64,000 bases of DNA from JAPPHA01 sp963662705 (GCA_963662705.2 OY759767.1:5022001-5086000); one strand, 5' to 3'; shown: positions 26,467 through 35,274, numbered from the stretch's first letter. Numbers and translations are program-made. The notes: generated by a model from the letters alone, not told the origin.

Positions 26467-26971
26467 TATAGTGTATTTGCTGGAAAATTCGGCAAGAGTG
26501 GTCTGCTTCGTGTCCGCGCGATGCCGTGGATGTGAACCTGGTCGGTTTTCACTGACCAGAGGTGAGTGCGGCTTACGAGCGACATAGCGAACGAAATCGT
26601 ATCCGGACCTCGTCAGCTTGTTTCCGCGAGACCGACATCGGATCAAAGGTCCCGTTTGATCCGCCGAGTGCATGTCCGAATTCAAAAGAGGTTTACGAGC
26701 GACAATCCAAGGCGATCTAACTTATCGGTGGCCTTGGGCAGCCAGAGTGCAGAACGCTTTAGATCCCCGTCCACGGCGTGGGAGTCATCCTTCCCCCGAA
26801 ACCTTGTCTTTGGCAAATTCAAGCGTGGGACAGAATAGCGTCCTGCAAGCCTTTGACGTGACGAGCCTGTTGTGTCCGCCCGTTCCTCCGGTACGTGACA
26901 ATCACTGTCACCATCGTGATCGATGTGCAGACGACCAGTTTCCGCTTGTCGTCTCGGGAACAGGTCCACCG
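26467..26971. other. Intergenic with a short hipA-like remnant
   Basis: Right after the ada remnant the minus strand resembles the hipA fragment beside the intact ada gene (TDQVHIHGIARTRS versus LLDQVHVRSIIARE). The rest, about 26570-26971, has no recognised gene. A small hairpin GTGAC-N6-GTCAC lies near 26895-26912. Confidence 0.4.
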
Positions 26972-28291
26972 TCAATTCATATTTCGAAGCCGTCCTGCGA
27001 TTCGGAGGGCGTTGCCCTCAACGAGTTCCGCAACGTGTTGGACGATCTTCGTTGACGCCCCGGCCTGGTCGGCGACACTTTGAGTCGCCTCTCCCCTGGC
27101 CCCAACCATCGCATCGACCAATTCCTGGACCCGGAGCCGAACCTGACGCGCATTGAGTCCTGCGTCAGTGGCGATACGATCCCAGTGCCGCCTGGCAGTA
27201 TCACCTGGTTTGCGTTTCTTCCCGGCGATTTTCTGGGCGTGATACTGGTTCACATGGTTCCACTGCAGCACGGACGAAACGTCATACAATGGTGCCAGGG
27301 TTGGTCCGGCACTCACAATCATGGAATAATTCTTCGCATGCGCGTCGGTGTTGGCGACCAGGATATTGAAAATGACCTGGTCGATCAGTTTCAGGGCATC
27401 GACGGAAGAAAGGTGGTTACCCGTCAGCAAGAGACCTTTGAGGTCAATGCCCGGCCTTGTCCCCCGCTCATATTTCTGACCGGGATAGAGCCCGTTGGCC
27501 TGGGCGAGGTCTTCCTGATGCAGCCGTTTCACTGACCCGTCCCTGCGCAGGCAACGATCGTATCGGGCAACGGCAAGAGCTCTTCGATTACCGGCAACCA
27601 TCACGGCGCAATCGACAACCGGTATGCCGACCAGGCGTGCGAGCGAATGGCAGTAAGCCTCGTTCTCGACGATACCCGGTAACCTCGGGTTGTCCGGCTT
27701 GATGATGACCGTCGACGGTGCCCCGGTTTTCGGAATGGCCAGTCTATCAGTCGGACCAGGAAATCCGAGTTTTGGTTGTCCATCATCGCCAAGGACTGAC
27801 AGGGTCGTCTTCTTCTGCCCTCCAGCGAGAGAAAGCCTCACTCCGTCTTCACCCACGAGGAACGGACGCTGTCCCAGGTCATCAAAGTGGCGGCTCAAGG
27901 CCTCGCCGTCAGTTCCGAAGCCGTAATGATCCTGAAGCGCCTCGTAACCCCACCGGTCCCGGACGCTCGGTTCCCCGAAGGAAACGGCCCCTGCCGTATC
28001 ACCCCCAACCTCTTTCAGGATTGCCAAGGCATCTGAAGAAGACAGGCCCAGCGCCCGCGACATTAAAAGGAGGTGCTGCTCTTCGGGGAGCAGGTTGGCC
28101 AACCATGGTGCGATGACCTCGTCTTCGAAGTCGTCCGCAACAAGCGGGAGCGTCACCGAAAGCGGGAAGCTTCCATCGGTAGCCAACCAGCGTGCGTCAT
28201 ATGCAAAGCTCAGGCGACCGGTGGCGTGGACCGAAATCTGCCCGACAACGAATTGCTCGTAGAAAACACCGACCTTGTCGAAAATTGTCAT
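26972..28291 (-). CDS. hipA: HipA-family serine/threonine kinase toxin
   Basis: 439 residues, full length. Domain order: N-terminal HipA subdomain (residues ~1-110; LPLVADDFEDEVIAPWLANL), then kinase core with a glycine-rich loop region SLAGGQKKTTLS, KPDNPRLPG, the nucleotide-binding HQEDLAQANG, the catalytic NTDAHAKNYS (Asp316) and the metal-binding APLYDVSS (Asp337). Family role: phosphorylates a cytoplasmic target, often glutamyl-tRNA synthetase, causing dormancy. The ATG at 28291 shares a base with the hipB stop (TGATG), so translation is coupled. All catalytic residues appear present. Confidence 0.93.
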   Translation of the reverse strand: MTIFDKVGVFYEQFVVGQISVHATGRLSFAYDARWLATDGSFPLSVTLPLVADDFEDEVIAPWLANLLPEEQHLLLMSRALGLSSSDALAILKEVGGDTAGAVSFGEPSVRDRWGYEALQDHYGFGTDGEALSRHFDDLGQRPFLVGEDGVRLSLAGGQKKTTLSVLGDDGQPKLGFPGPTDRLAIPKTGAPSTVIIKPDNPRLPGIVENEAYCHSLARLVGIPVVDCAVMVAGNRRALAVARYDRCLRRDGSVKRLHQEDLAQANGLYPGQKYERGTRPGIDLKGLLLTGNHLSSVDALKLIDQVIFNILVANTDAHAKNYSMIVSAGPTLAPLYDVSSVLQWNHVNQYHAQKIAGKKRKPGDTARRHWDRIATDAGLNARQVRLRVQELVDAMVGARGEATQSVADQAGASTKIVQHVAELVEGNALRIAGRLRNMN

Positions 28292-28584
28292 CAATCGTCG
28301 CCCAGATCGTAACCTTCCGACGTACTGGAAGGCACCGTATTCTTTTCTGACCCATCCTTTCTTGCGAAAAGGATCGGCAGCTCGATCCGTAGTGCGGCGG
28401 TCAAGGCGATCAGGGTGGAGAGCTTAACGTCACGCTTTCCGCGTTCGATGATGGAGAGTGTAGGTACGGTGGAACCCGAAAGCACCGACAGTTCCTCGAG
28501 ACTCAGGCCGAGTTCCTTGCGGCGTTTTCGTATTCGATTGCCGATGACTATGTTCCAGTTCGCGACGTCTGGCCCCCAGGTCAT
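28291..28584 (-). CDS. hipB: HipB-family HTH antitoxin
   Basis: 97 residues from MTWGPDVANWNIVIGNRIRK; I chose the ATG at 28584, after a GGGGAATACC ribosome site, over an upstream frame start at 28641. XRE-type HTH: RKRRKELGLSLEELSVLSG followed by TVPTLSIIERGKRDVKLSTL. A C-terminal tail of about 25 residues, rich in Ser, Asp and Glu, may contact HipA or serve as a protease tag. Role: inhibits HipA and represses the operon, probably at palindromes in the AT-rich leader. Confidence 0.88.
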   Translation of the reverse strand: MTWGPDVANWNIVIGNRIRKRRKELGLSLEELSVLSGSTVPTLSIIERGKRDVKLSTLIALTAALRIELPILFARKDGSEKNTVPSSTSEGYDLGDD

Positions 28585-28799
28585 GGTATTCCCCTTTATC
28601 ATATAAAATAAAATAGGTGAATTTACCACCTGATCAAACAAAATTTAGCTCTGGAGATAAATTTGAATTCGGGACAACAAATTAGATCGCAAATTATCAC
28701 GCGCGATAAACTTTAAGCCCTTTCGCGCCCATATTGTCATGCAAGAGAGTGCGGCCAACGCCAAATGTAGTCGATCAAGATCCTGTCGTGCATCCTCCA
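28585..28799. promoter_or_regulatory. AT-rich hipBA promoter region with short inverted repeats
   Basis: Markedly AT-rich against its surroundings. Two small inverted repeats are visible: AGGTG-N7-CACCT around 28615-28631 and TTATC-ACGCGC-GATAA at 28694-28709. Family HipB operators are inverted TATCC-type words, so these are candidates. No experimentally known site is implied. Confidence 0.4.
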
Positions 28800-29100
28800 T
28801 GGAATCTCAACATTAACGTGTCGCGGGACCACACAGGCGCAGGATTCCAACCTTTCGAAGATGACGCCGTTCGACCGCCGCATTTACAAACTGGGTGGTG
28901 CCGATCATCACGGCAGCGACGTTTTCGGGTTCAACACCCGCTTCAGACATGACCGCGCGAACCGAGGTTATGATCCCACCGGTGACATTTGCGGTGGTCG
29001 ACCGTTTGATCGTCGCCAGTACTGCCGTCCGACCAGCGCGGCCGCGTCGGCATTGGTGCCACCGACGTCCACGCCTATCCGGACTGCACAGGTCAACCGG
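28800..29100 (-). pseudogene. Hydantoinase/oxoprolinase subunit A, N-terminal fragment
   Basis: The minus strand reads VRIGVDVGGTNADAAALVGR, then after one frameshift AVLATIKRSTTANVTGGIIT, ending at ENVAAVMIGTTQFVNAAVER and a stop near 28813. DVGGTN is the ASKHA-type phosphate motif of HyuA-family enzymes. Only about 95 of roughly 500-700 residues remain, so it is dead. Its neighbour is an Lrp-type regulator that overlaps its start, the usual partner for a hydantoinase-type operon. Confidence 0.7.
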
Positions 29101-29587
29101 TTGCCCGATGTCCATGCGAATCGCGGCTGAGTGCCGTGGTGCGCGTGTTGAACACCTTGTACAGTCGCATGATCAGGCTGATGTTGATCCGCCGAACCCC
29201 ATCGGACTTCGCGATATGCCTTTCCACAAAATCCAGCAATTCGGCGTTGGTTTTGGCGGATATTGATGCGTTGAGACTGTATTCGCCGGTCATTGCCGCC
29301 AGGTAACCGACCTGGTCAAACTCGGCGAGCGTAGCTGCAACCTTGTCAATCAGGCCGGGTTCCACATCGATCAGCACTTCCGCGTGTACACCCGGTTCGG
29401 CAATGACCGGGTCGGGTATCGCGCCGATGACGATCTGCCTGGACTGCAGGAGCGCCGAAATGCGGTTGCGGATCGTCCGCTCGGAGACCTTGCCGATTCG
29501 CTGGGCGATTTCCGAAGCAGAAGCACGCCCATCAACCGTGAGATGCTCAATTATTTCCCGGTCTAGATCGTCAATCTGCTGGCTCAC
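29093..29587 (-). CDS. Lrp/AsnC-family transcriptional regulator
   Basis: About 164 residues. I chose the GTG at 29587 (VSQQIDDLDREIIEHLTVDG) because GGGAGG lies five bases before it. N-terminal HTH: ASASEIAQRIGKVSERTIRN; the C-terminal RAM-type effector domain contains VEPGLIDKVAATLAEFDQVG and YLAAMTGEYSLNASISA. Family role: senses an amino acid or related metabolite and controls neighbouring genes. The neighbouring target gene is a decayed hydantoinase, so its remaining regulon is unknown. Confidence 0.88.
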   Translation of the reverse strand: MSQQIDDLDREIIEHLTVDGRASASEIAQRIGKVSERTIRNRISALLQSRQIVIGAIPDPVIAEPGVHAEVLIDVEPGLIDKVAATLAEFDQVGYLAAMTGEYSLNASISAKTNAELLDFVERHIAKSDGVRRINISLIMRLYKVFNTRTTALSRDSHGHRATG

Positions 29588-29816
29588 AGGCACCTCCCGT
29601 TGCAAATGAAACTAACCGTGTTTCCGATTCGGATTATTACCGGCAAATACTTTCCGTTTCGGTAATATACAGGGGGGGTCGCACTGACACTGATTCACAC
29701 GTCCGTGTGCCTCTTCGGGAATCAACGATTTCCGGACTGAGGTTGGTTGTTGAGCACATCGAACTGAAATAGAATCACCGCAAGAATTCAACGAGAAGAC
29801 CTGCACAGGTGATGAC

Positions 29817-30467
29817 ATGATGCCAACGCGAACACTGTCGATATTGAGCCTGATTGGCGCAACCGCCCTGTCGGCCTGCAATCCCTCGACCGGGGAAGGC
29901 CCGGACAATGCCGTATCGGGAGCGATCATCGGGGCCGGCCTTGGCGCAATCGCGGGCGAAGTGTTTGGCGACGACAGCGACGATGCCTTTCAGGGCGCCG
30001 TTGCAGGAGCTGTCCTTGGGGGCGCAATCGGCCTCACGCTGGATCACCAGGAAGAAGAGATTCGCCGGGCCCTGGGGGACCGTGGCATAGAGGTCGCAAA
30101 CACGGGGTCCGAACTGATCGTGACCATACCAGAGTCCATCACGTTCGCCTCCGGCAGTTCCGAAATCAGGGCGACTGCCCTGCCTGACATCTACGCCGTG
30201 GCCGACAGTCTCGCCCGTTACCCACGTTCGGACGTCGAGGTCGTGGGGCATACAGACGATGCCGAAAGCGATGCCTACAACATGGACCTGTCGCGAAGCC
30301 GCGCCCTCGCCGTCTCCCAGGTGTTGATCGATGAAGGGATCTCGCCGCGCCGCATCGTCGCATATGGAAAAGGCGCCACTGAGCCGGTTGCATCGAACTT
30401 TACCGAGAGTGGGCGTGCCAAGAACCGGCGGGTAGAGATCATCATCCGTCCGGTTGCGCAGACCTAG
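29817..30467 (+). CDS. OmpA-family lipoprotein with glycine-zipper segment
   Basis: 216 residues. Signal peptide with lipobox LSAC (Cys at about 21), then a glycine-rich hydrophobic segment (SGAIIGAGLGAIAGEVFG and AVAGAVLGGAIGL) and a C-terminal OmpA-like peptidoglycan-binding domain (VEVVGHTDDAESDAYNMDLS then RSRALAVSQVL and NRRVEIIIRP). Role: outer-membrane lipoprotein tethering the envelope to peptidoglycan. Single gene with no clear operon partner. Confidence 0.93.
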   Translation: MMPTRTLSILSLIGATALSACNPSTGEGPDNAVSGAIIGAGLGAIAGEVFGDDSDDAFQGAVAGAVLGGAIGLTLDHQEEEIRRALGDRGIEVANTGSELIVTIPESITFASGSSEIRATALPDIYAVADSLARYPRSDVEVVGHTDDAESDAYNMDLSRSRALAVSQVLIDEGISPRRIVAYGKGATEPVASNFTESGRAKNRRVEIIIRPVAQT

Positions 30468-30784
30468 ACCGCATTAGCAAAAAAATGAAATTGCGGTTGT
30501 AGAACCTTCCTTGCCGACATTCTCTCATGGCAACCCGCCCACAATGGATATTCGTTTTCCGGTACGCAAAAGAGCCGCGAATGGACCATTATTGCTACAT
30601 TCGAAACTTGGGGGCTCAGTTCAGCACTCCTAAGATCCGCCGGGTAAATCATAAGCAATGTGGCTCCGGAGATTTCAAGCATACTCTTGGCGGGAATTGC
30701 TAAATTTGCGCCTGCCAGTATCCGCACCAATTTGCCCGGAACAGTATAGATTGTCTTGGATTCACTATTATCCCTTCCGGTCCG
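30468..30784. other. Intergenic, start of an AT-rich island
   Basis: No gene or HTH-coding frame recognised. Base composition falls from this point until about 32600, unlike the flanking genes. It should hold the promoter of the kinase operon. Confidence 0.45.
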
Positions 30785-31855
30785 TTGAGGAAGAGACAGG
30801 TTCGCTACTTCCTCCAGTTATCCACATATTCGGCAATCGGAAAAGACTTGGCTAAAATTTCAAAAACGAGGAGATACACAGCGACCCCTAGCCACGTTGA
30901 GATAAACGTGCGCGCAATCCGCCCCCTTAAACCTGACGGATGGAAGATTTGGAGCGTCGAAGAATTTCCGACTGTCGGTACGGTCCCCAAAAACTATCTT
31001 TCATACGGGGATCCTCACAAGCGTAATGTTCGCGGTTATTTTGCGAAAAAGGGGCGCACAAGCAATGGTCCACGAGAATGTGTTACCGAAGAGATTATCT
31101 CAAAGATTGGTGCAATGTTGCCTTTGGAGATAGCGAACTCAATGCTTGTAAGGCTTTCAAAGACAGATGTTCGTTTTTTGTCACAGAATTTCGTTAATTC
31201 TGGTCAGCATGAATTACTTCATGGAATCGAACTTGTGGCGCGGTATTTCGAAACCAACCCACATGAGGTGGAAGCTGCATTCGACTTGAAGGACAAGAAA
31301 GCCGAGAAGGAATTCTATACGATTGAGAATATCTTAACCATTATTGAATCTCTATTTCCCGACCACTATACTTCTTTGAAACAGGGACTCTTCAAAATGC
31401 TTGCATTTGATGCAATTGTCGGAGCTCCTGACCGGCACGCGATGAATTGGGGAGTGTTGGCTCCACTTACTTCGAAATCTGAGCCTGTACGTTTTTCTCC
31501 CATTTTCGATACGGCAAGGGGGCTGTTTCGGGAATATTCAGATGCTGACTTGCACAAACGGGTAGATAAACACGGCAAAAAGCAGTTTCTCGCGAAATAC
31601 GCCGAACGTTCCTTTCCAATTTTCAGTTCGGGCAATGAAAGTCCGCAAAACCACTTCGGGTTGATCGAATGGATTCTAGACAATTCTGATGGTCACGATT
31701 GCGAAGCCATGCGTACGGTTTTCGATGCCGTCGATGTAAACTCCATAGAGCATATGCTTCAGCGAAATTTTCGACGCATCATTACTCAATTTCGTTTAGA
31801 GTTGATTTTAGACTTACTCCTGCTTCGAATAGAGCGGATTCGGAGGAGTTTGTGA
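30785..31855 (+). CDS. HipA-like kinase (HipA_2-type), stand-alone kinase domain
   Basis: Up to 356 residues; a TTG at 30785 gives this length and the true start may be a few codons later. Kinase features: YFAKKG (candidate ATP-binding Lys, residues 86-90), ECVTEEIISKIG (candidate helix-C Glu), RFLSQNF (hinge), APDRHAMNWGVL (catalytic Asp216 and Asn221) and FSPIFDTARGLF (metal Asp242). These fit the HipA/phosphatidylinositol-kinase-like fold. It lacks a fused N-terminal HipA subdomain; the next gene, one base downstream, may supply it. Composition is AT-rich, suggesting recent transfer. Target unknown. Confidence 0.7.
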   Translation: MRKRQVRYFLQLSTYSAIGKDLAKISKTRRYTATPSHVEINVRAIRPLKPDGWKIWSVEEFPTVGTVPKNYLSYGDPHKRNVRGYFAKKGRTSNGPRECVTEEIISKIGAMLPLEIANSMLVRLSKTDVRFLSQNFVNSGQHELLHGIELVARYFETNPHEVEAAFDLKDKKAEKEFYTIENILTIIESLFPDHYTSLKQGLFKMLAFDAIVGAPDRHAMNWGVLAPLTSKSEPVRFSPIFDTARGLFREYSDADLHKRVDKHGKKQFLAKYAERSFPIFSSGNESPQNHFGLIEWILDNSDGHDCEAMRTVFDAVDVNSIEHMLQRNFRRIITQFRLELILDLLLLRIERIRRSL

Positions 31856-31856
31856 C

Positions 31857-32264
31857 ATGAAGATCGACATCTTTTCGCTTCTCGGCCTGACGAAAAATAT
31901 CGGGACGAAGCCTGACGGCACAACTTCGAAACCTCAAGAAATGACATTGGAAGTTTACAAAAAACTACCCAATGATTTGGTTTTGGTGGGGCGTCTGACG
32001 TGTGAAGAAGATGAGTATGTATTCCGATATGACGCGGACTTCGTTGGAGAACCGATTTTCGCGTTTCCCGATGTGGGCAAGGAATACAGGTCTAAGTACC
32101 TCTGGCCATTCTTTTCAATTCGCATTCCCCCACTTAACCGTGAGGATATGCGCAAAGAGATGATCAACCGCTCCCTTCGAGATGATCAAATCCTGGAAAT
32201 TCTCGGATCCGTCGCAAAGGTCTCTGTGACCAACCCATATGAGTTTCAATTAGGCCAGATGTAA
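31857..32264 (+). CDS. HipA N-terminal-domain-like protein (HipS-like)
   Basis: 135 residues, starting one base after the kinase stop (TGACATGA), so translation is coupled. The core, LVLVGRLTCEEDEYVFRYDA, then AFPDVGKEYRSKYLWPFFSI and RIPPLNREDMRKEM, resembles the separate N-terminal HipA subdomain seen as HipS in HipBST systems. In HipBST the small gene precedes the kinase and an HTH gene comes first; here the order is reversed and no HTH gene is seen. Likely role: modulator or inhibitor of the kinase. Alternative: an unrelated partner protein. Confidence 0.5.
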   Translation: MKIDIFSLLGLTKNIGTKPDGTTSKPQEMTLEVYKKLPNDLVLVGRLTCEEDEYVFRYDADFVGEPIFAFPDVGKEYRSKYLWPFFSIRIPPLNREDMRKEMINRSLRDDQILEILGSVAKVSVTNPYEFQLGQM

Positions 32265-32615
32265 AGGCACTCACTCCCGCAGACAATTTACCCGGTAGTC
32301 ATGTGCGATGACCCTGAAATTCACTGTGACACCTTTCACAATTCTCTCCCACTCCTGAGAAAGGGATTGGAAAAAAAGGAGATGATTGCCCCAGTAAGCT
32401 GGCGGAAATCCGCATGAAACCGGCTGTGCGCTACGTGGCAGAACAAGACATCCCGATCGCTTCACCAGAAGCCCGGACATTCAGCTCGGAATTTCAAAGG
32501 TCCGCCGGGAGCAACGAAAAAATCCTGTATTTCAAATCGAACTCCTTCCAGCCAGCAAGTTTGATTACGTCGTTTGACGAAATCCTTTCAGGACGCGACC
32601 CAGCGCTCTCACATA
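32265..32615. other. Intergenic, no gene seen
   Basis: About 350 bases between the kinase operon and the end of atpF. Still rather AT-rich to about 32560. Short frames only. Some later part should act as the atp operon's 3' untranslated region. Confidence 0.4.
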
Positions 32616-33209
32616 TCATGCTGCCGGCGCACCTGCTCCCAGGCGTTTCCCGGCGTTCTCGATCGCCTCTTCGATCAGGTCATCCGCATCCTCATCTGAC
32701 ATGCCCCTGCTGATGACGTCTGCCGCGACGGCAACGGCAACGTTGGCCGCGGCGTCCTGAACTTCCCTGATGGCGTCCGCTTCCGCCGATGCGATCCTGT
32801 CCTCGGCAGCCTGGATCCGCCTTGCGACGGCAGCATGCAAGTCCGTCCTGGCCTGTTCGGCTGCCGCCTCGGCTTCCTCATGTGCCCGGCGAATGATTGT
32901 CTCCGTCTGTTCGTCGACTTCCTTTCTCTTTTTCTCGCTGGCATCGAGAAGGGCCTTCGCTTCCTCCCGAAGCTCGCGGGCCTCATCAAGATCCTTCCTG
33001 ATTCCGTCCGCACGCCGGTCCAGCAGTCCGGCAACCCTCCCCGGGACCCTCAGCCAGACGAGGAGGGCGACAAACAGCAGAAACGAAATCGAAACGACAA
33101 AGTCGGTATTGTTCAGGCTGAAAAACGGGCCGCTTGCCGCGGCGGCCGATTGAGGAAACAGTACCGTGACGAGAAACGGGAACAGGAACGGGACAGAAAA
33201 ACGGACCAC
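32616..33209 (-). CDS. atpF: F0 ATP synthase subunit b
   Basis: About 197 residues. The reading frame overlaps the b' stop via a TTG at 33224, but a GTG at 33209 with GGAGG five bases upstream is the more likely start. A signal-like hydrophobic segment, then a membrane helix (FVVSISFLLFVALLVWLRVP) and a long Glu/Ala/Arg-rich coiled coil (AHEEAEAAAEQARTDLHAAV) form the peripheral stalk. It pairs with b' to hold F1 against the rotor. Last gene of the F0 operon; F1 genes are not in this window, as usual in this group. Confidence 0.93.
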   Translation of the reverse strand: MVRFSVPFLFPFLVTVLFPQSAAAASGPFFSLNNTDFVVSISFLLFVALLVWLRVPGRVAGLLDRRADGIRKDLDEARELREEAKALLDASEKKRKEVDEQTETIIRRAHEEAEAAAEQARTDLHAAVARRIQAAEDRIASAEADAIREVQDAAANVAVAVAADVISRGMSDEDADDLIEEAIENAGKRLGAGAPAA

Positions 33210-33220
33210 TCTTGCCTCCG

Positions 33221-33760
33221 TCAACTGGAAAGGGAGTTCATTCGGGCCGAAACAGCCGATCGTATCGCTTCCTGATCATGTGCTCCGGGCATGATCACCC
33301 GGACGATGTCTTCGGCGACCTCACCCGCCACGTTTTCGATCGACCTGATGGCGTTGTCCCTGATATCACTGATCCGCTCTTCGGATTCCGCGAGCTTCAC
33401 GGCGATCCGTTCGTCAGCCTCGGCCGTGGCGGATTCAAGATCCTTCGCGAATTCGGCCTTCGCCGAATCCAGGACTTCCCGGGCCTTGCTGCGAGCCTCT
33501 TTCAACGCCTGTTCGTACTGCTCCTCGCATTCAACCGCCTTCGCCCTGAAGGTCTCGGCGAGTTCAATATCGTGCTCTCTCGTTCTTTTCCGCTCGGCCA
33601 GGATCTCCCGGATCCTCGGAATCGCGATCCCGTTCAGGATGAGGTAAATGATGACGAGCGTAACGACCAACCAGAAAATCTGGTTGGGGAACGTGCTGAA
33701 ATCAAGCTGCGGCATGCCTTCCGCATGCTGAGTCCCGACGGCATCGGTTTCTACCGCCAT
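33221..33760 (-). CDS. F0 ATP synthase subunit b' (second stalk subunit)
   Basis: 179 residues. PQLDFSTFPNQIFWLVVTLV is the characteristic b' start (MPQLDxxTFxxQIFWL) with its single membrane helix, followed by a charged coiled coil to the C-terminus. The first 14 residues before MPQLDF may not be translated. Together with b it makes the heterodimeric peripheral stalk typical of alphaproteobacteria and phototrophs. Overlaps the b gene by a few bases. Confidence 0.93.
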   Translation of the reverse strand: MAVETDAVGTQHAEGMPQLDFSTFPNQIFWLVVTLVIIYLILNGIAIPRIREILAERKRTREHDIELAETFRAKAVECEEQYEQALKEARSKAREVLDSAKAEFAKDLESATAEADERIAVKLAESEERISDIRDNAIRSIENVAGEVAEDIVRVIMPGAHDQEAIRSAVSARMNSLSS

Positions 33761-33873
33761 CCTTCCCCCCTTTCCCTCAGGTCCCGGTCGTCGACCCGGT
33801 GCTCACGGATCACCGCCACGTAATACGGGCATGCCGGGACCGGCGCACATGCCCGGTCCCAACCCGGCAGCGG

Positions 33874-34116
33874 CTACTGCGCGTACATGAGGAGCAAGGC
33901 GACCAGAAACGAGAAGATCCCGAGCGCTTCCGCAAAGGCAATACCGATGAACATCGTCGCCGTCTGCCCACCCGCAGCGGCCGGATTGCGTAATGCACCT
34001 GAAAGATAGTTGCCGACGACATGGCCGACACCGACGGCGGCGCCTCCCATGCCGGTACACGCAAGTCCGGCGCCGACAAGGGCGCCCATTTCGACAAGAT
34101 TGCCTTCTACTGCCAT
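33874..34116 (-). CDS. atpE: F0 ATP synthase subunit c
   Basis: 80 residues, two helices. The first contains GALVGAGLACTGMGGAAVGV (the glycine pattern that packs the c-ring); the second, ATMFIGIAFAEALGIFSFLV, has the proton-binding Glu in AEALG. A good ribosome site (GAAGGAGCAATCAAA) precedes the ATG. Role: proton-translocating rotor ring. Confidence 0.95.
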   Translation of the reverse strand: MAVEGNLVEMGALVGAGLACTGMGGAAVGVGHVVGNYLSGALRNPAAAGGQTATMFIGIAFAEALGIFSFLVALLLMYAQ

Positions 34117-34166
34117 TTTGATTGCTCCTTCAGAATTGAAATGGCTCCGATCAGACCGGGTGGTGT

Positions 34167-34919
34167 TCAGTGATGTGGATGCAGCGCATCTTTAAGATAC
34201 ACGCATGTCAGTATTGTAAAGACATAGGCCTGGATGCAGACGACCAGGCTTTCCAGGCCGTAAACGGCCATGATCGCCACGACGGGTGCCACCGATCCGA
34301 TGCCGAGCACGCCGGCGAAACCGGCGAAAACCTTGATGACAGCATGCCCCGCCATCATGTTACCGGCCAGGCGAATGGAATGGCTGACCGGGCGGACGAA
34401 ATAGGAAATCACCTCGATGATCGCAAGGACCGGTCGCAGCGCGAGCGGCGCGCTGGATATCCAGAACAGGCCGAGGAATTGCATGCCGTTCTTGACGAAC
34501 CCCAAAATCGTGACGGTGAAGAAAATGACCAGGGCCATGGTCGCGGTCACGGCGATATGGGACGTCGTGGTGAAGGACATCGGGAGCAAGCCCAGAACAT
34601 TCGCCACCAGCACGAACAAGAAAATCGTCAGGATATAGGGGAAATACCGGAGTCCTTCCCTGCCGGCAATGTCCTCGACCATCTTGTGCACGAAGCTGTA
34701 AAGCACCTCGGCAATCGACTGCATGCGGCCCGGCACGAGCATGCGGCGACGCGGGGCCAGGACCATCAGCCCGATGATGACAAGGACCGTCAGGCCCATC
34801 CACAGCGTGACATTGGTCGGCGTGAAGATTCCGGTTTCCGTGCCTCCAAACAATGGCCGCACCAGAAACTGGTCCATGGGATGAATATTGAAGCCGCCGG
34901 TTTCCGATTCCGCAGCCAC
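34167..34919 (-). CDS. atpB: F0 ATP synthase subunit a
   Basis: 250 residues with five to six membrane helices, starting at a GTG (34919) after AGGAGGG. The essential Arg is in SIRLAGNMMAGHAV, and the last helices contain AVYGLESLVVCIQAYVFTIL, matching the conserved Gln/Glu region. The N-terminus IHPMDQFLVRPLFGG is typical of alphaproteobacterial subunit a. Role: forms the proton half-channels beside the c-ring. Confidence 0.95.
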   Translation of the reverse strand: MAAESETGGFNIHPMDQFLVRPLFGGTETGIFTPTNVTLWMGLTVLVIIGLMVLAPRRRMLVPGRMQSIAEVLYSFVHKMVEDIAGREGLRYFPYILTIFLFVLVANVLGLLPMSFTTTSHIAVTATMALVIFFTVTILGFVKNGMQFLGLFWISSAPLALRPVLAIIEVISYFVRPVSHSIRLAGNMMAGHAVIKVFAGFAGVLGIGSVAPVVAIMAVYGLESLVVCIQAYVFTILTCVYLKDALHPHH

Positions 34920-34932
34920 TCGCGATACCCTC

Positions 34933-35274
34933 CTAGTTTTCGCCCCTGTCTTCCGTCGCGGAAGACCGGGGCAACCCGGCGTTCCTGCTTCTGACCTCTT
35001 CAGCCGTTCTCATCATCGTGCGCACGCCTGCGGCGAAACCCAGCAAGGTGAACACGACAAGGAACAGCGGCAGCGTCCCGAACAACCGATCCAACCCGAA
35101 CCCAATTCCGAATCCGAACACGAGGCCAATAACCAACTCGAGCACCATGCGCCACGCCAATTGTGCGGCGGATACGTGGCTTTGTTCCCGAGGCTCCGGT
35201 CTGTCGGCAAGCTTTGCCGCCTCGATTTTTCGTTCGAGAGCAGCCAATTCGTCCCGTTCGCGCGTATCGGGCAT
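34933..35274 (-). CDS. atpI: AtpI/AtpZ-type ATP synthase assembly protein
   Basis: About 113 residues from MPDTRERDELAALERKIEAA; a frame start at 35316 adds 14 residues. A charged N-terminal helix is followed by two membrane helices (LVIGLVFGFGIGFGLDRLFG and LPLFLVVFTLLGFAAGVRTM). Family role: helps c-ring assembly or Mg2+ handling. First gene of the F0 operon, 14 bases before atpB. Confidence 0.88.
   Translation of the reverse strand: MPDTRERDELAALERKIEAAKLADRPEPREQSHVSAAQLAWRMVLELVIGLVFGFGIGFGLDRLFGTLPLFLVVFTLLGFAAGVRTMMRTAEEVRSRNAGLPRSSATEDRGEN

Noticed and set aside
34170..34994. 274-residue plus-strand frame rich in His, Asp and Gln
   Set aside because: Antisense to atpB; composition is the mirror of membrane-helix codons.
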